Shown: positions 54,701-62,493, counted from the stretch's first letter. The stretch is 64,000 bases of DNA from Ruminococcus sp. (GCF_019423705.1 NZ_JAHZAX010000001.1:189998-253997), one strand, 5' to 3'. The notes: generated by a model not told the origin, from the sequence alone. Translations and numbers: made by a program.

Positions 54701-55357
54701 TGGATCTTCGGCGGCGACGGCTGGGCATATGATATCGGCTTCTCCGGTGTTGACCACGTTATCGCACAGGGCGAGGACGTAAACATCTTCGTATTCGATA
54801 CTGAGGTTTACTCCAACACAGGCGGACAGTCTTCTAAGTCAACTCCAACAGGTGCTATCGCACAGTTTGCGGCAGCAGGTAAGGAAGTTAAGAAGAAGGA
54901 TCTTGCAGGTATCGCAATGTCTTACGGCTATGTATATGTAGCACACGTTGCAATGGGTGCTGATTACAACCAGTGCATCAAGGCAATCCACGAGGCTGAG
55001 TCTTATCACGGTCCATCTATCATCATTGGTTATGCTCCTTGTATCAACCACGGTATCAAGGGCGGTATGTCAATTGCTCAGACAGAGGAGAAGAAGGCTG
55101 TTCAGGCTGGTTACTGGCATCTGTACAGATTCGACCCACGTCTTAAGGCAGAGGGCAAGAATCCATTTATCCTTGATTCTAAGGCTCCAACAGCTGATTA
55201 CAAGGACTTCATTATGGGCGAGGTACGTTACAACGCACTTGCTAGACAGAATCCTGAGAGAGCTGAGAAGCTCTTTGGTAAGGCTGTTCAGAACGCTAAG
55301 GACAGATATGATTATCTGCTCAGATACGCTAAGCTTTACAATACAGAAGAGAAGTAA
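51788..55357 (+). CDS. nifJ: Pyruvate:ferredoxin (flavodoxin) oxidoreductase
   Basis: 1189 residues, the full single-chain enzyme. Domain order: pyruvate-binding pyrimidine domain (YPITPSSVMAE), transketolase-C-like domain, gamma domain (GLGADGTVGANKNSIK), two 4Fe-4S motifs (CIQCNFCSYVCPHAV and CTGCGSCVNVCPGKKGN), then the thiamine diphosphate domain with CAGCGETPYAK and GGDGWAYDIGFSG. It oxidises pyruvate with CoA to acetyl-CoA, CO2 and reduced ferredoxin. AAAGGA precedes the ATG at 51788. The open frame begins 17 codons earlier inside the structured leader. Confidence 0.97.
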   Translation: MARKMKTMDGNNAAAWASYPFTEVAAIYPITPSSVMAEVTDQWAAKGKENLFGTPVKLAEMQSEAGASGTVHGSLAAGALTTTYTASQGLLLMIPNLYKIAGELLPCVIHVSARCVASHALNIFGDHSDIYACRQTGFAMLCSSNVQEVMDLGTVAHLSTIEGRVPFIHFFDGFRTSHEIQKIETWDIEDVRDMVDFEKVEEFRKRALNPEHPVLRGTAQNPDIFFQAREACNPYYDAIPGIVEDYMNKVNEKIGTNYKLFNYYGAPDATHVIVAMGSVCDTIEETIDYLNEKEGTKLGLVKVRLYRPFRADKLVEAIPSTCEQISVLDRTKEPGSEGEPLYLDVVAALKGTQFHDVAIASGRYGLGSKDTTPAQIKAVYWNASWKDTYKPRFTIGIEDDVTNLSLDIEGKLDSAPAGTTACKFWGLGADGTVGANKNSIKIIGDHTDLYAQAYFAYDSKKSGGVTVSHLRFGKTPIKSTYLINQADFVACHNESYITKYNMVQDIKPGGTFLLNCQWEHKELDKHLPGQVKRYIAENNIKFYTINGVKIGKEIGLGNRINTVLQSAFFKLANIIPIDDAIKYMKDAATASYSKKGDAIVKMNHDAIDAGCQQVHEVKVPASWKKCKDTPMGMPAAKCADKTLQDFVNNIQIPCNAQEGDKLPVSTFTGMADGTFPQGSAAFEKRGIAVDVPAWNGENCIQCNFCSYVCPHAVIRPVVMTDAELKKAPKLAQDKAVPMTGMPGYNFVMTMSALDCTGCGSCVNVCPGKKGNKALSMMPLETQLAEQEVFNYGLTLADKPEVFEKFKATTVKGSQFKQPLLEFSGACAGCGETPYAKLITQLFGDRMYIANATGCSSIWGGSAPSTPYTVNKDGKGPAWANSLFEDNAEYGYGMFLAQSTIRNRTIAKVLELSKTTKAAALKKACEEYLETVDDGEKNSPATDNLIAALKKTKNKATEEILKDADYLRKKSMWIFGGDGWAYDIGFSGVDHVIAQGEDVNIFVFDTEVYSNTGGQSSKSTPTGAIAQFAAAGKEVKKKDLAGIAMSYGYVYVAHVAMGADYNQCIKAIHEAESYHGPSIIIGYAPCINHGIKGGMSIAQTEEKKAVQAGYWHLYRFDPRLKAEGKNPFILDSKAPTADYKDFIMGEVRYNALARQNPERAEKLFGKAVQNAKDRYDYLLRYAKLYNTEEK

Positions 55358-55373
55358 TTCCTTTCTAATAAAA

Positions 55374-55403
55374 AGAGGCTGCACGCTAGTGCAGTCTTTT
55401 TTT
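55374..55403 (+). terminator. PFOR terminator
   Basis: GAGGCTGCAC-GCTA-GTGCAGTCTTTTTTT. Confidence 0.88.
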
Positions 55404-55418
55404 GTTGTCTAAAGAAAA

Positions 55419-55443
55419 CGGGCGAACGCTGTTCGCCCCTACA
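55419..55443 (+). repeat. Family A repeat, short form (GAAC stem)
   Basis: CGGGCGAAC-GCT-GTTCGCCCCTACA, after the PFOR terminator. Confidence 0.88.
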
Positions 55444-55479
55444 TATTTGACAGTTTCAAAAACATTGTATTTAAACCAA

Positions 55480-55603
55480 ACGCACTCTGTACGGTTTAAT
55501 GCTATGTACGGTTTACAGCCTGTCCAGTCCTCGGGCTACTAAGTAACTTGCCTGTAGTCCAGCCCTATGCGAATTCGGTGCAGGGGCTTGCCCCTGCCGA
55601 ATT
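55480..55603 (+). repeat. Family B element B4 with inserted hairpin
   Basis: Subtype I with two TGTACGGTTTA units; after GCGAATT it carries CGGTGCAGGGGC-TT-GCCCCTGC and a second GAATT. It ends 13 bases before the glyS -35. Confidence 0.85.
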
Positions 55604-55615
55604 AAAAAGAAGGGG

Positions 55616-55644
55616 TTGACAAAATGGGGGTTTTGCTTTAAAAT
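55616..55644 (+). promoter_or_regulatory. glyS promoter
   Basis: TTGACA (55616-55621), 17-base spacer, TAAAAT (55639-55644). Confidence 0.75.
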
Positions 55645-55710
55645 ATAATGGTAGGATAATATTCAGATGATGTTATTATCAATTTATCAATTTAACGAGG
55701 AGAATGTTAA

Positions 55711-57096
55711 ATGAATAATTCAGAAAAAACTATGGATAAGATCGTGGCGCTCTGTAAAAACAGAGGCTTTGTGTACCCTGGAAGTGAGATTTACGGCGGA
55801 CTTGCTAACACTTGGGATTACGGCCCTCTCGGTGTTGAGCTCAAGACCAATATCAAGAACGCTTGGAGAAAGAAGTTTATTCAGGAAAATAAGTATAATG
55901 TCGGCCTTGATTCCGCTATACTTATGAACCCTCAGACTTGGGTGGCTTCCGGCCATATCGGCGGATTCTCTGACCCTCTTATGGACTGCAAGGACTGTAA
56001 GACACGTCACAGAGCCGATAACCTTATCGAAGATTTTGACGGCACTAACGTTGCCGGCTGGACAAACGAGCAGATGATGGACTACATCAAGGAAAAGCAG
56101 ATACCTTGCCCAGACTGCGGCAGCCACAACTTCACAGATATCCGTCAGTTCAACCTTATGTTCAAAACATTTCAGGGCGTAACAGAGGATTCAAAGTCTG
56201 AGCTTTACCTCCGTCCTGAAACTGCACAGGGTATTTTCGTAAACTTTGCTAATATTCAGAGAACAACAAGAAAGAAAGTTCCTTTCGGCGTTGCACAGGT
56301 AGGCAAGTCATTCAGAAACGAGATCACTCCCGGTAACTTCATTTTCCGTGTTCGTGAGTTTGAGCAGATGGAGCTTGAGTTCTTCTGCAAGCCTGGCACA
56401 GACCTTGAGTGGTTCAGCTATTGGAGAGGCTTCTGCAAGGATTGGCTCCTTAGCCTTAACATCAAGGAAGAAAACCTCCGTCTGAGAGACCATTCACCTG
56501 AGGAACTTTGCTTCTATTCAAAGGCTACAACTGACTTTGAGTATCTCTTCCCATTTGGCTGGGGCGAGCTTTGGGGCGTTGCAGACAGAACTGATTATGA
56601 CCTTAATCAGCACATCAAGACAAGCGGCAAGAGCCTTGACTACTTTGACCCAGAGACAAACGAGAGATATGTTCCATACGTTATCGAGCCTTCACTTGGC
56701 GTTGAGAGACTGTTCCTCACAGTTGTCTGCGAAGCATATGACGAGGAGAACATCGGCACAGAGGAGAAGCCTGACGTTAGAACGGTTATGCGTTTCCACC
56801 CAGCACTTGCGCCATTCAAGGCTTGCGTGCTCCCACTTTCAAAGAAGCTCAGCGAACAGGCCGGCGAGCTTTATGCAGAGCTTTCAAAGCACTTCCTTGT
56901 TGATTATGACGAGGCTGGTTCTATCGGCAAGAGATACCGCCGTCAGGACGAGATCGGCACACCATTCTGCATCACATACGACTTTGACTCCGTTGAGGAC
57001 GGCTGCGTAACAGTTAGAGACAGAGACACAATGGAGCAGGAGCGTATCAAGATCGACGAGCTGGTTGCTTATATCGAGAAGAAGATCGAGTTTTAA
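55711..57096 (+). CDS. glyS: Glycyl-tRNA synthetase (alpha2 type)
   Basis: 461 residues. Class II motifs: RGFVYPGSEIYGGLANTWDYGPLG at the N terminus, FRNEITPGNFIFRVREFEQMELEFF (motif 2) and EPSLGVERLFL (motif 3). A zinc-like Cys pair set is in CKDCKTRHRADNL and CPDCGSHN. The C-terminal anticodon domain ends the protein. GAGGAG lies 8 bases before the ATG. Confidence 0.96.
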   Translation: MNNSEKTMDKIVALCKNRGFVYPGSEIYGGLANTWDYGPLGVELKTNIKNAWRKKFIQENKYNVGLDSAILMNPQTWVASGHIGGFSDPLMDCKDCKTRHRADNLIEDFDGTNVAGWTNEQMMDYIKEKQIPCPDCGSHNFTDIRQFNLMFKTFQGVTEDSKSELYLRPETAQGIFVNFANIQRTTRKKVPFGVAQVGKSFRNEITPGNFIFRVREFEQMELEFFCKPGTDLEWFSYWRGFCKDWLLSLNIKEENLRLRDHSPEELCFYSKATTDFEYLFPFGWGELWGVADRTDYDLNQHIKTSGKSLDYFDPETNERYVPYVIEPSLGVERLFLTVVCEAYDEENIGTEEKPDVRTVMRFHPALAPFKACVLPLSKKLSEQAGELYAELSKHFLVDYDEAGSIGKRYRRQDEIGTPFCITYDFDSVEDGCVTVRDRDTMEQERIKIDELVAYIEKKIEF

Positions 57097-57154
57097 TGGT
57101 TTTAATTGATATTTGATCGAAATTGAATAAATTGAAAAAGTAAAAAATGGAACG

Positions 57155-57232
57155 TGAGGGCGCAAATTGTCGTAAGCCTTGTCGAACGACAATTTTCCTC
57201 TATAATTAGTAGGGACGAACAGCGTTCGCCCG
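57155..57232. repeat. Two adjoining family A repeats in opposite orientation
   Basis: A long form (57155-57208: GGGCGCAAATTGTCG...CGACAATTTTCCTCTA) is directly followed by a short form read the other way (57209-57232: AGTAGGGACGAAC-AGC-GTTCGCCCG). Confidence 0.8.
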
Positions 57233-57259
57233 TGGATTTGATGCTTTTTCGACAGTCTC

Positions 57260-57292
57260 AAACGGACAAGCTGATGAGTTTGTCCGTTTTTT
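57260..57292 (+). terminator. glyS terminator
   Basis: ACGGACAA-loop-TTGTCCGT followed by six T, about 165 bases after glyS. Confidence 0.82.
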
Positions 57293-57330
57293 GCGTCACA
57301 CCGCCTGTACGCTTTACATAAATTTCAGAG

Positions 57331-57359
57331 TTGACAGAGGTGCGCTTTTGTGATATAAT
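57331..57359 (+). promoter_or_regulatory. Promoter of the coiled-coil membrane protein gene
   Basis: TTGACA, 17-base spacer, TATAAT. Confidence 0.8.
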
Positions 57360-57426
57360 ATAAGAAATTTGTATGAACAGATAAAAGTAATTGAATTGTG
57401 AATTTTTATGATGTGAGGGATCGTCA

Positions 57427-58140
57427 ATGGCTATCGACAAGGAAATTGAAAAGATAGATCAGGCTGCCGAATATTTCAACAGGTATTTTGAGTTTGAGGA
57501 CGCTGTTACTGTCAGCAAGGAGAACAAGGAATATCTTAAAACATACATACACGACAATGATTACGTTGTAAAGAATTTCGACCTTAAAAAGAAGATCGCT
57601 CGTGCGCTGGGCATAAGTGCGCTTATAGGCATTGCGGCGTTGCTTATACTTTGGCTGCTGCTGGGAAGCGATCTGCTGATTGCGGCTGGAATTGCGGCAG
57701 GCGTGATTTTCATTTGTGCGGCGGCATTCGGCATTGCGTTGAACAAGTACAGGCTCACAGCTGCGGAACAGAAGCAGGTGGAAGTCAACGACGGTATCAA
57801 CGAGCAGATCATTATGCTGGACGACCGTATCAAGCAGCTTGAGCGTCAGCGTGACGATTATTACAAGGCTCTCGAGAAGCGTGTGACCTTTATGTCGCTG
57901 GAATATATGCGCAACGTGGATCAGATCAAGCAGTTCCTTGTTGACGGCAAGGCTGAGACCTGCGAAGAGGCTGAGGATATGTTCGAGGAATCGATGCTGT
58001 TCCAGCAGATGACGGATATTATGTCAAAAAGCGAAAAGATGATACCTGTTCAAGACGACAAGGAGCGTTTCGGCGATCCGCTGAAGATCATCAAGGAAAA
58101 TAAGAAGAAGCGCAGGAAAGAGAAGAGACGTAAGAAGTAA
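57427..58140 (+). CDS. Two-TM coiled-coil protein of unknown function
   Basis: 237 residues. A cytoplasmic acidic N terminus (about 1-55), two transmembrane segments with a very short turn (about 62-105), then a long helical region with coiled-coil character (EQIIMLDDRIKQLERQRDDYYKALEKR) and a basic tail (KENKKKRRKEKRRKK). I do not recognise the family. GAGGG lies before the ATG and the gene has its own sigma-A promoter. It stands alone between glyS and a toxin-antitoxin module. Confidence 0.72.
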   Translation: MAIDKEIEKIDQAAEYFNRYFEFEDAVTVSKENKEYLKTYIHDNDYVVKNFDLKKKIARALGISALIGIAALLILWLLLGSDLLIAAGIAAGVIFICAAAFGIALNKYRLTAAEQKQVEVNDGINEQIIMLDDRIKQLERQRDDYYKALEKRVTFMSLEYMRNVDQIKQFLVDGKAETCEEAEDMFEESMLFQQMTDIMSKSEKMIPVQDDKERFGDPLKIIKENKKKRRKEKRRKK

Positions 58141-58147
58141 GAAAAAC

Positions 58148-58176
58148 TTGACAACGCTTCTGTCATATGTTAAAAT
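58148..58176 (+). promoter_or_regulatory. Antitoxin RNA promoter, module 1
   Basis: TTGACA, 17-base spacer, TAAAAT. Confidence 0.75.
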
Positions 58177-58182
58177 TAAGAC

Positions 58183-58282
58183 AATAAAAAGAGGCATACT
58201 GCTGTAAGCGGTTTACCTCCGAAATATTAGGGTTAAAGAAATAACCGACCTATTGGAAGTGGGGGCGGTTATTTCTTTTTTT
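58183..58282 (+). ncRNA. Antisense RNA of type I toxin-antitoxin module 1
   Basis: About 100 nt. It begins just after the -10 box, carries hairpin GAGGCATACTGC/GCGGTTTACCTC and ends in terminator AAAGAAATAACCG/CGGTTATTTCTTT plus T-run. It is complementary to the 3' part of the opposite-strand toxin transcript. The same arrangement occurs at 60603 and 63564. Confidence 0.75.
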
Positions 58283-58377
58283 ACTGCAAATGTCAAACAA
58301 AAGTCTGCAAATACAAACACAAGTCCAACAATATTCACTATTAACATCAGTAACGTAAGTACTTCAATTACGCTCAT
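58213..58377 (-). pseudogene. Frameshifted holin-like type I toxin, module 1
   Basis: Begins MSVIEVLTLLMLIVNIVGLVF like its two relatives, then loses one base relative to module 3 (GTGTTTGTATTTG instead of GTGTTTGATATTTG). The frame shifts, the KKK stop is missed and reading continues through the antitoxin terminator to give an aberrant 54-residue product. Its promoter spacer is 15 bases instead of 17. The Shine-Dalgarno GGAGG is paired in CCTCCA-GTTT-TGGAGG, as in the other modules. Confidence 0.7.
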
Positions 58378-58497
58378 ATCTTGCTCACCTCCAAAACTGG
58401 AGGAAGATTTAAACCGCCTACCGTTGTTGCAGTACGCCATAATCCTATTCTAGCACACTTTTGCTTCTGTCAATATCTGTCGATAAAAAACAACAAA

Positions 58498-58572
58498 CCG
58501 CACACAGTACGGTTTAATGCTGTGTGCGGTTTAAATTCTGTCTAGTATTCGATCTACAAAGTACGTCGCCCA
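58498..58572 (+). repeat. Family B element B5, truncated
   Basis: Subtype I: two direct repeats (the second TGTGCGGTTTA), then a diverged CTGTCTAGTATTCGATCTAC and GTACGTCGCCC; the GAAGTACAG...GCGAATT end is missing. It stops about 20 bases before the aminotransferase stop codon. Confidence 0.75.
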
Positions 58573-58592
58573 TTTTTACGTTGGAGCGATAC

Positions 58593-59810
58593 CTATTTCT
58601 GTTTATATGTCTTCAAGAAATCTGCCATTTCATTCATCGAATACTCAAGGTCTTCGAGCTTCGGCAGGTAAACTATTCTGAAATGATCGGGCTGTTCCCA
58701 ATGGAAGCCGCCGCCGTGGACGAGAAGTATCTTCTTCTGACGGAGAAAATCAAGGACGAACTGCTCGTCGTTTGTGATGTTGAACTTCTTTGCGTCGATC
58801 TTCGGGAAAATGTAGAACGCCGCCTTTGGCTTGACGGCGGAAAGTCCGTCAATGCTGTTGAGGGCATTGTAAATGTACTCACGCTGCTCGTAGATTCGAC
58901 CGCCCGGAAGCAGCAGATCGTCAGTCTTGGTGTAGTCGCCCAAAGCGTACTTTATTATGTACTGGCTCGGAACATTTGAGCAAAGTCGCATACTCGAAAG
59001 CATATTAAGTCCCTCGATATAGCCCTTTACGCCGCTCTTGTCGCCGCTAAGAACCATCCAGCCTGCACGGAAGCCTGCAACTCTGTGAGACTTTGAAAGT
59101 CCGTTGAATGTTACGCAGAAAAGGTCGGGACAAAGTGAAGCGATAGAAGTGTGCTCAACGCCGTCCATAAGAAGTCGGTCGTAGATCTCATCGGAAAAGA
59201 TTATAAGCTGGTGACGTCTTGCAACGTCGGCGATCTTTTCAAGCACCTCTTTCGGATAAACCGCACCGGTCGGGTTGTTAGGATTTATCAGCACGATAGC
59301 CTTAGTCTTGTCTGTCACTTTGCTTTCAATATCCGCAATATCTGGGTACCAGTCGGACTGTTCATCGCATATATAGTGTACGGCCGTGCCGCCAGCCAAT
59401 GTAACGGAAGCAGTCCAAAGGGGATAATCAGGCGCAGGCACGAGAACTTCATCGCCGTTGTTGAGAAGTCCCTGCATAACCATTACGATAAGTTCGGAAA
59501 CGCCGTTGCCTGTGTAAATATCATTTATGCCCTCAACAGGAATGCCCTTGAAACGGCTGTATTCGAGGATAGCCTCTCTTGCCTCTGCAATGCCACGGGA
59601 GTCGGAATATCCCTGGGCATTTCTGAGATTATCTGTCATTGCCTGTATTATTTCATCAGGAGCGTTGAAAGCGAAAGGCGCAGGGTTGCCGATATTGAGC
59701 TTGAATATCTTTTCACCACGGGCGATCATTTCGTTGGCCTCGTCCATAACAGGACCTCTGATATCATAGCACACATTATCAAGCTTGCTTGATTTTGAAA
59801 ATGTTCTCAT
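58593..59810 (-). CDS. alaA: Alanine-type aminotransferase (class I/II, PLP-dependent)
   Basis: 405 residues closely following the E. coli AlaA/YfbQ pattern: KSSKLDNVCYDIRGPV start, LNIGNPAPF, AQGYSDSRG, NPNNPTGAVY, SDEIYDRL, and the PLP lysine in LSKSHRVAGFRAGW. It probably interconverts pyruvate and alanine with glutamate. AAAGGAAG lies 8 bases before the ATG. Confidence 0.92.
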   Translation of the reverse strand: MRTFSKSSKLDNVCYDIRGPVMDEANEMIARGEKIFKLNIGNPAPFAFNAPDEIIQAMTDNLRNAQGYSDSRGIAEAREAILEYSRFKGIPVEGINDIYTGNGVSELIVMVMQGLLNNGDEVLVPAPDYPLWTASVTLAGGTAVHYICDEQSDWYPDIADIESKVTDKTKAIVLINPNNPTGAVYPKEVLEKIADVARRHQLIIFSDEIYDRLLMDGVEHTSIASLCPDLFCVTFNGLSKSHRVAGFRAGWMVLSGDKSGVKGYIEGLNMLSSMRLCSNVPSQYIIKYALGDYTKTDDLLLPGGRIYEQREYIYNALNSIDGLSAVKPKAAFYIFPKIDAKKFNITNDEQFVLDFLRQKKILLVHGGGFHWEQPDHFRIVYLPKLEDLEYSMNEMADFLKTYKQK

Positions 59811-59921
59811 TTATAAAACTTCCTTTCAGAAATATATATGGCATAATATAGCAATCACTAAAGCCGTCAAGCCAAATGTCTTGTGTTATATGTTGGTATA
59901 TGCAGAAAATCAGCAGACCAA

Positions 59922-59974
59922 CGGGCGAACAAAATTGTTGAGAGCCTTGTCGAGCAACAATTTTCGCCCCTACA
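59922..59974 (+). repeat. Family A repeat, long form
   Basis: CGGGCGAACAAAATTGTTG...GAGCAACAATTTTCGCCCCTACA, full length with both ends intact, between the aminotransferase and YjbR-like genes. Confidence 0.88.
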
Positions 59975-60323
59975 TTTTGGGTCTATTTTTTGCTTTCTTT
60001 GCGGTCATACCAAAGCTTATCAGCGTGAGATTTTCGATCTCGTCGTCGGGAACGTCGCTGTCAAGATAAATGGTAATCCAATGGGTCTTGTTCATATGAT
60101 AAGCCTTGCAAGCGCCCTTGTAAACGCTCTGATAGAAAAGCACTTCCTCTGGGGAAAGCTTTAGATTAACGATGTACTTGCCGTCCAGCTTCATAAGCAG
60201 CCCGAACCACTTGCGTGTGTCGATATGCCGCAGCGCCGTGGTCTCAAAGTCCTCGTTGAAAGGCATATCGCAGCAAGCCCCAGCGATACCGCTGCAAAAT
60301 TCAAGATATTTTTCCTTTGTCAT
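59970..60323 (-). CDS. MmcQ/YjbR-family protein
   Basis: 117 residues. The MmcQ/YjbR fold is indicated by ALRHIDTRKWFGLLMKLDGKYIVNLKLSPEE and HWITIYLDSDVPDDEIENL near the C terminus. Such proteins have a double-wing DNA-binding-like fold, role unproven. The ATG at 60323 with GGAGG at 8 bases gives MTKEKYLEFCSG; the longer frame to 60392 crosses its own promoter and is rejected. Confidence 0.85.
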   Translation of the reverse strand: MTKEKYLEFCSGIAGACCDMPFNEDFETTALRHIDTRKWFGLLMKLDGKYIVNLKLSPEEVLFYQSVYKGACKAYHMNKTHWITIYLDSDVPDDEIENLTLISFGMTAKKAKNRPKM

Positions 60324-60363
60324 ACATTTTGCCTCCGCAAAAAACACAAGACGTATACCTATT

Positions 60364-60392
60364 ATAATAGCACTATGCTGTGTCAATGTCAA
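60364..60392 (-). promoter_or_regulatory. YjbR-like gene promoter
   Basis: On the minus strand TTGACA (60392-60387), 17-base spacer, TATTAT. It starts about 10 bases after the end of element B6. Confidence 0.7.
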
Positions 60393-60401
60393 TCCTTTTT
60401 T

Positions 60402-60535
60402 AATTCAGCAGGGGCTTGCCCCTGCACCGAATTCGCATAATCTGTACTTCGGGTGTCGCATATAGTAGCCCGAGGACGGGGTCGCTAAAGAAAGTACGTT
60501 TGCATTGAGCTCCGAACAAAGTGCGTTTGGTTGCG
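60402..60535 (-). repeat. Family B element B6 with inserted hairpin
   Basis: Reverse orientation, subtype II (AGCTCAATGCAA middle), with the same CGGTGCAGGGGC hairpin as B4 between GCGAATT and a second GAATT. Confidence 0.8.
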
Positions 60536-60567
60536 CTAAAGTTCAATGTTTTTGAACCATATTTTAC

Positions 60568-60596
60568 TTGACAAAGCGGTTTGCTTATGTTATAAT
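60568..60596 (+). promoter_or_regulatory. Antitoxin RNA promoter, module 2
   Basis: TTGACA, 17-base spacer, TATAAT. Confidence 0.82.
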
Positions 60597-60602
60597 TAAG
60601 AC

Positions 60603-60704
60603 AATAAAAAGAGGCATACTGCTGTAAGCGGTTTACCTCCAAGATGTGTTATTCATAAAGAAATAACCGACCTATTGGTAGTGGGGCGGTTATTTCTTTT
60701 TTTT
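60603..60704 (+). ncRNA. Antisense RNA of type I toxin-antitoxin module 2
   Basis: About 100 nt; hairpin GAGGCATACTGC/GCGGTTTACCTC and terminator AAAGAAATAACCG/CGGTTATTTCTTT. Overlaps the 3' end of the toxin transcript. Confidence 0.8.
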
Positions 60705-60779
60705 ATTGCAGATATCGACCACAAGGCCAATTATATGTGCTATTAATATCAGTAAAGTAAGTACTTCCATTACGCTCAT
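60690..60779 (-). CDS. Holin-like type I toxin peptide, module 2
   Basis: 29 residues: MSVMEVLTLLILIAHIIGL then VVDICNKKKK, a single membrane helix with a basic tail, like TxpA/BsrG and putative holin-like toxins. The ATG follows GGAGG, which is locked in CCTCCA-GCAA-TGGAGG, so translation needs refolding. Its own promoter (TTGACA, 17 bases, TAGAAT) lies at 60875-60847 on this strand. The last codons overlap the antitoxin terminator. It lacks the seven residues duplicated in module 3. Confidence 0.78.
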   Translation of the reverse strand: MSVMEVLTLLILIAHIIGLVVDICNKKKK

Positions 60780-60896
60780 ATTGCTCACCTCCATTGCTGG
60801 AGGAAGATTTAAACCGCCTACCGTTGTTGCAGTACGCCATAGGTTTATTCTATCATACTTTTGTTCACTTGTCAATATATGTCGAATAATAAAACA

Positions 60897-60995
60897 AAAC
60901 GTACATAGTACGGTTTAATGCTGTGTACGGTTTACAGTCTGTCCTATCCTCGGGCTGAGTCGAACGTCGCCCGCAGTCCAGCCCTATGCGAATTA
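60897..60995 (+). repeat. Family B element B7
   Basis: Subtype I, full length: AGTACGGTTTA and TGTACGGTTTA, CAGTCTGTCC, TCCTCGGGCTGAG, GTCGCCCGCAGTCCAG, CCTATGCGAATT. It ends 12 bases before the secD -35. Confidence 0.85.
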
Positions 60996-61006
60996 TAAAG
61001 AAAGGG

Positions 61007-61035
61007 TTGACATTTAGATAGATTTGCTTTATAAT
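61007..61035 (+). promoter_or_regulatory. secDF promoter
   Basis: TTGACA (61007-61012), 17-base spacer, TATAAT (61030-61035). Confidence 0.85.
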
Positions 61036-61110
61036 AATAAGGTGAATGTGTCTGATAAGGGCGAAGTGTCGCTTGTCGGCATAATACCTTAATAATTAGG
61101 AGGACTAAAG

Positions 61111-62493
61111 GTGCGAAAAGTTAAAAAACCTGTGTTTTTTATCGTGCTGATATGTATAATTGCCTTCGGCTATCTGACCTATGCCGGCATACATACACAG
61201 TACGGCGATATAAAAACAAGCTATATCAAGGGCGTTGAAGATATCCGCTGGGGAATAGATATCCAGGGCGGCGTAAACGCTACCTTTGAACCTGCGGACG
61301 GCTATGACGCTACTGACGACGAGCTCGACGCTGCAAGAGCCGTTATCGAACAGAGACTTGTAAGCCTCAATATCACTGACAGCGAGGTCTATGTCGATTA
61401 TAATAAGGACAAGGTCATCGTATCTTTCCCTTGGCAGGCCAATGAGGAAAGCTTCGATCCTGAGGCTGCCGTTTCTGAACTTGGCGAAACTGCAAAGCTC
61501 GTTTTCAGAAAGGGTACTGACGCTACCGGCGAGGAAGTCCTCACAGGAAGCGACGTTAAAAAGGCTGAGGCTAGACAGACTCAGGATCAGACTACTGGCA
61601 ATATCAAGTATGTCGTTAGCTTGACCCTTAACGACAGCGGTAAGGAAGCTTTCGCAGACGCTACTACCGAACTTGCTGGAAACGGCTCTATCTCCATTTG
61701 GATGGATGAGGACTGCATTTCCGCTCCTAGCGTAAATTCCGCTATCACAGACGGCGAGTGCGTTATCGAGGGCAACTTTACATATGAGTCCGCAAAGGCT
61801 CTTGCCGATAAGATCAACGCCGGTTCTATCCCATTCGACCTTAAAACCACAAGCACAAGCATTATCTCGCCAACTCTCGGCGAGGGTGCAAAGAACGCTA
61901 TGATAATTGCAGGACTTATCGCATTTATCGTAGTTGCACTTTATATCATCATCGTTTACAGACTGCCCGGTTTCGTTGCTTCTATCGCACTTATCGGACA
62001 GGTCATCGGCTCTATCGCCTGCCTTACAGGCTTCTTCGGAAACCTCGACAGCTTTACGCTGACTATCCCGGGTATCGCAGGTATCATTCTTTCCATTGGT
62101 ATGGGCGTTGACGCCAACGTTATCACCTCTGAGAGAATAAAGGAAGAGCTCAATAACGGCAAAACACTTAACGGCGCTATCGAACTTGGCTATAAGAGAG
62201 CTTGGAGCGCTGTGTTCGACGGAAATATCACAGTTGTGTTCGTCGCAGTTATCCTTATGGGTGCATTCGGCCCGACAGACAGCGTTTTCGGAACGCTCCT
62301 CAGCCCTGTGTTCTCATTCTTCGGCGCAACAACAGCCGGTACGATCTACTCTCTGGGTTACACCCTTTTGGTAGGTATCATTCTTAACTTTGTATTCGGT
62401 ATTTTCTGTTCAAGACTTATGCTTTCGTCACTCTCTAAGTTCAAGTGCTTTAAGAAACGCAAGCTTTATGGAGGTGCTGAGATCAATGAGTAA
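61111..62493 (+). CDS. secD: Protein translocase subunit SecD
   Basis: 460 residues. An N-terminal membrane helix is followed by IRWGIDIQGGVNATFEP, the P1 domain, then six-helix RND-like core with GLIAFIVVALYIIIVYRLPG, LTIPGIAGIILSIGMGVDANVITSERIKEE and the C-terminal LVGIILNFVFGIFCSR. The start is GTG, 7 bases after GGAGG. With SecF it pulls exported proteins using the proton or sodium gradient. It overlaps secF by 8 bases. Confidence 0.96.
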   Translation: MRKVKKPVFFIVLICIIAFGYLTYAGIHTQYGDIKTSYIKGVEDIRWGIDIQGGVNATFEPADGYDATDDELDAARAVIEQRLVSLNITDSEVYVDYNKDKVIVSFPWQANEESFDPEAAVSELGETAKLVFRKGTDATGEEVLTGSDVKKAEARQTQDQTTGNIKYVVSLTLNDSGKEAFADATTELAGNGSISIWMDEDCISAPSVNSAITDGECVIEGNFTYESAKALADKINAGSIPFDLKTTSTSIISPTLGEGAKNAMIIAGLIAFIVVALYIIIVYRLPGFVASIALIGQVIGSIACLTGFFGNLDSFTLTIPGIAGIILSIGMGVDANVITSERIKEELNNGKTLNGAIELGYKRAWSAVFDGNITVVFVAVILMGAFGPTDSVFGTLLSPVFSFFGATTAGTIYSLGYTLLVGIILNFVFGIFCSRLMLSSLSKFKCFKKRKLYGGAEINE

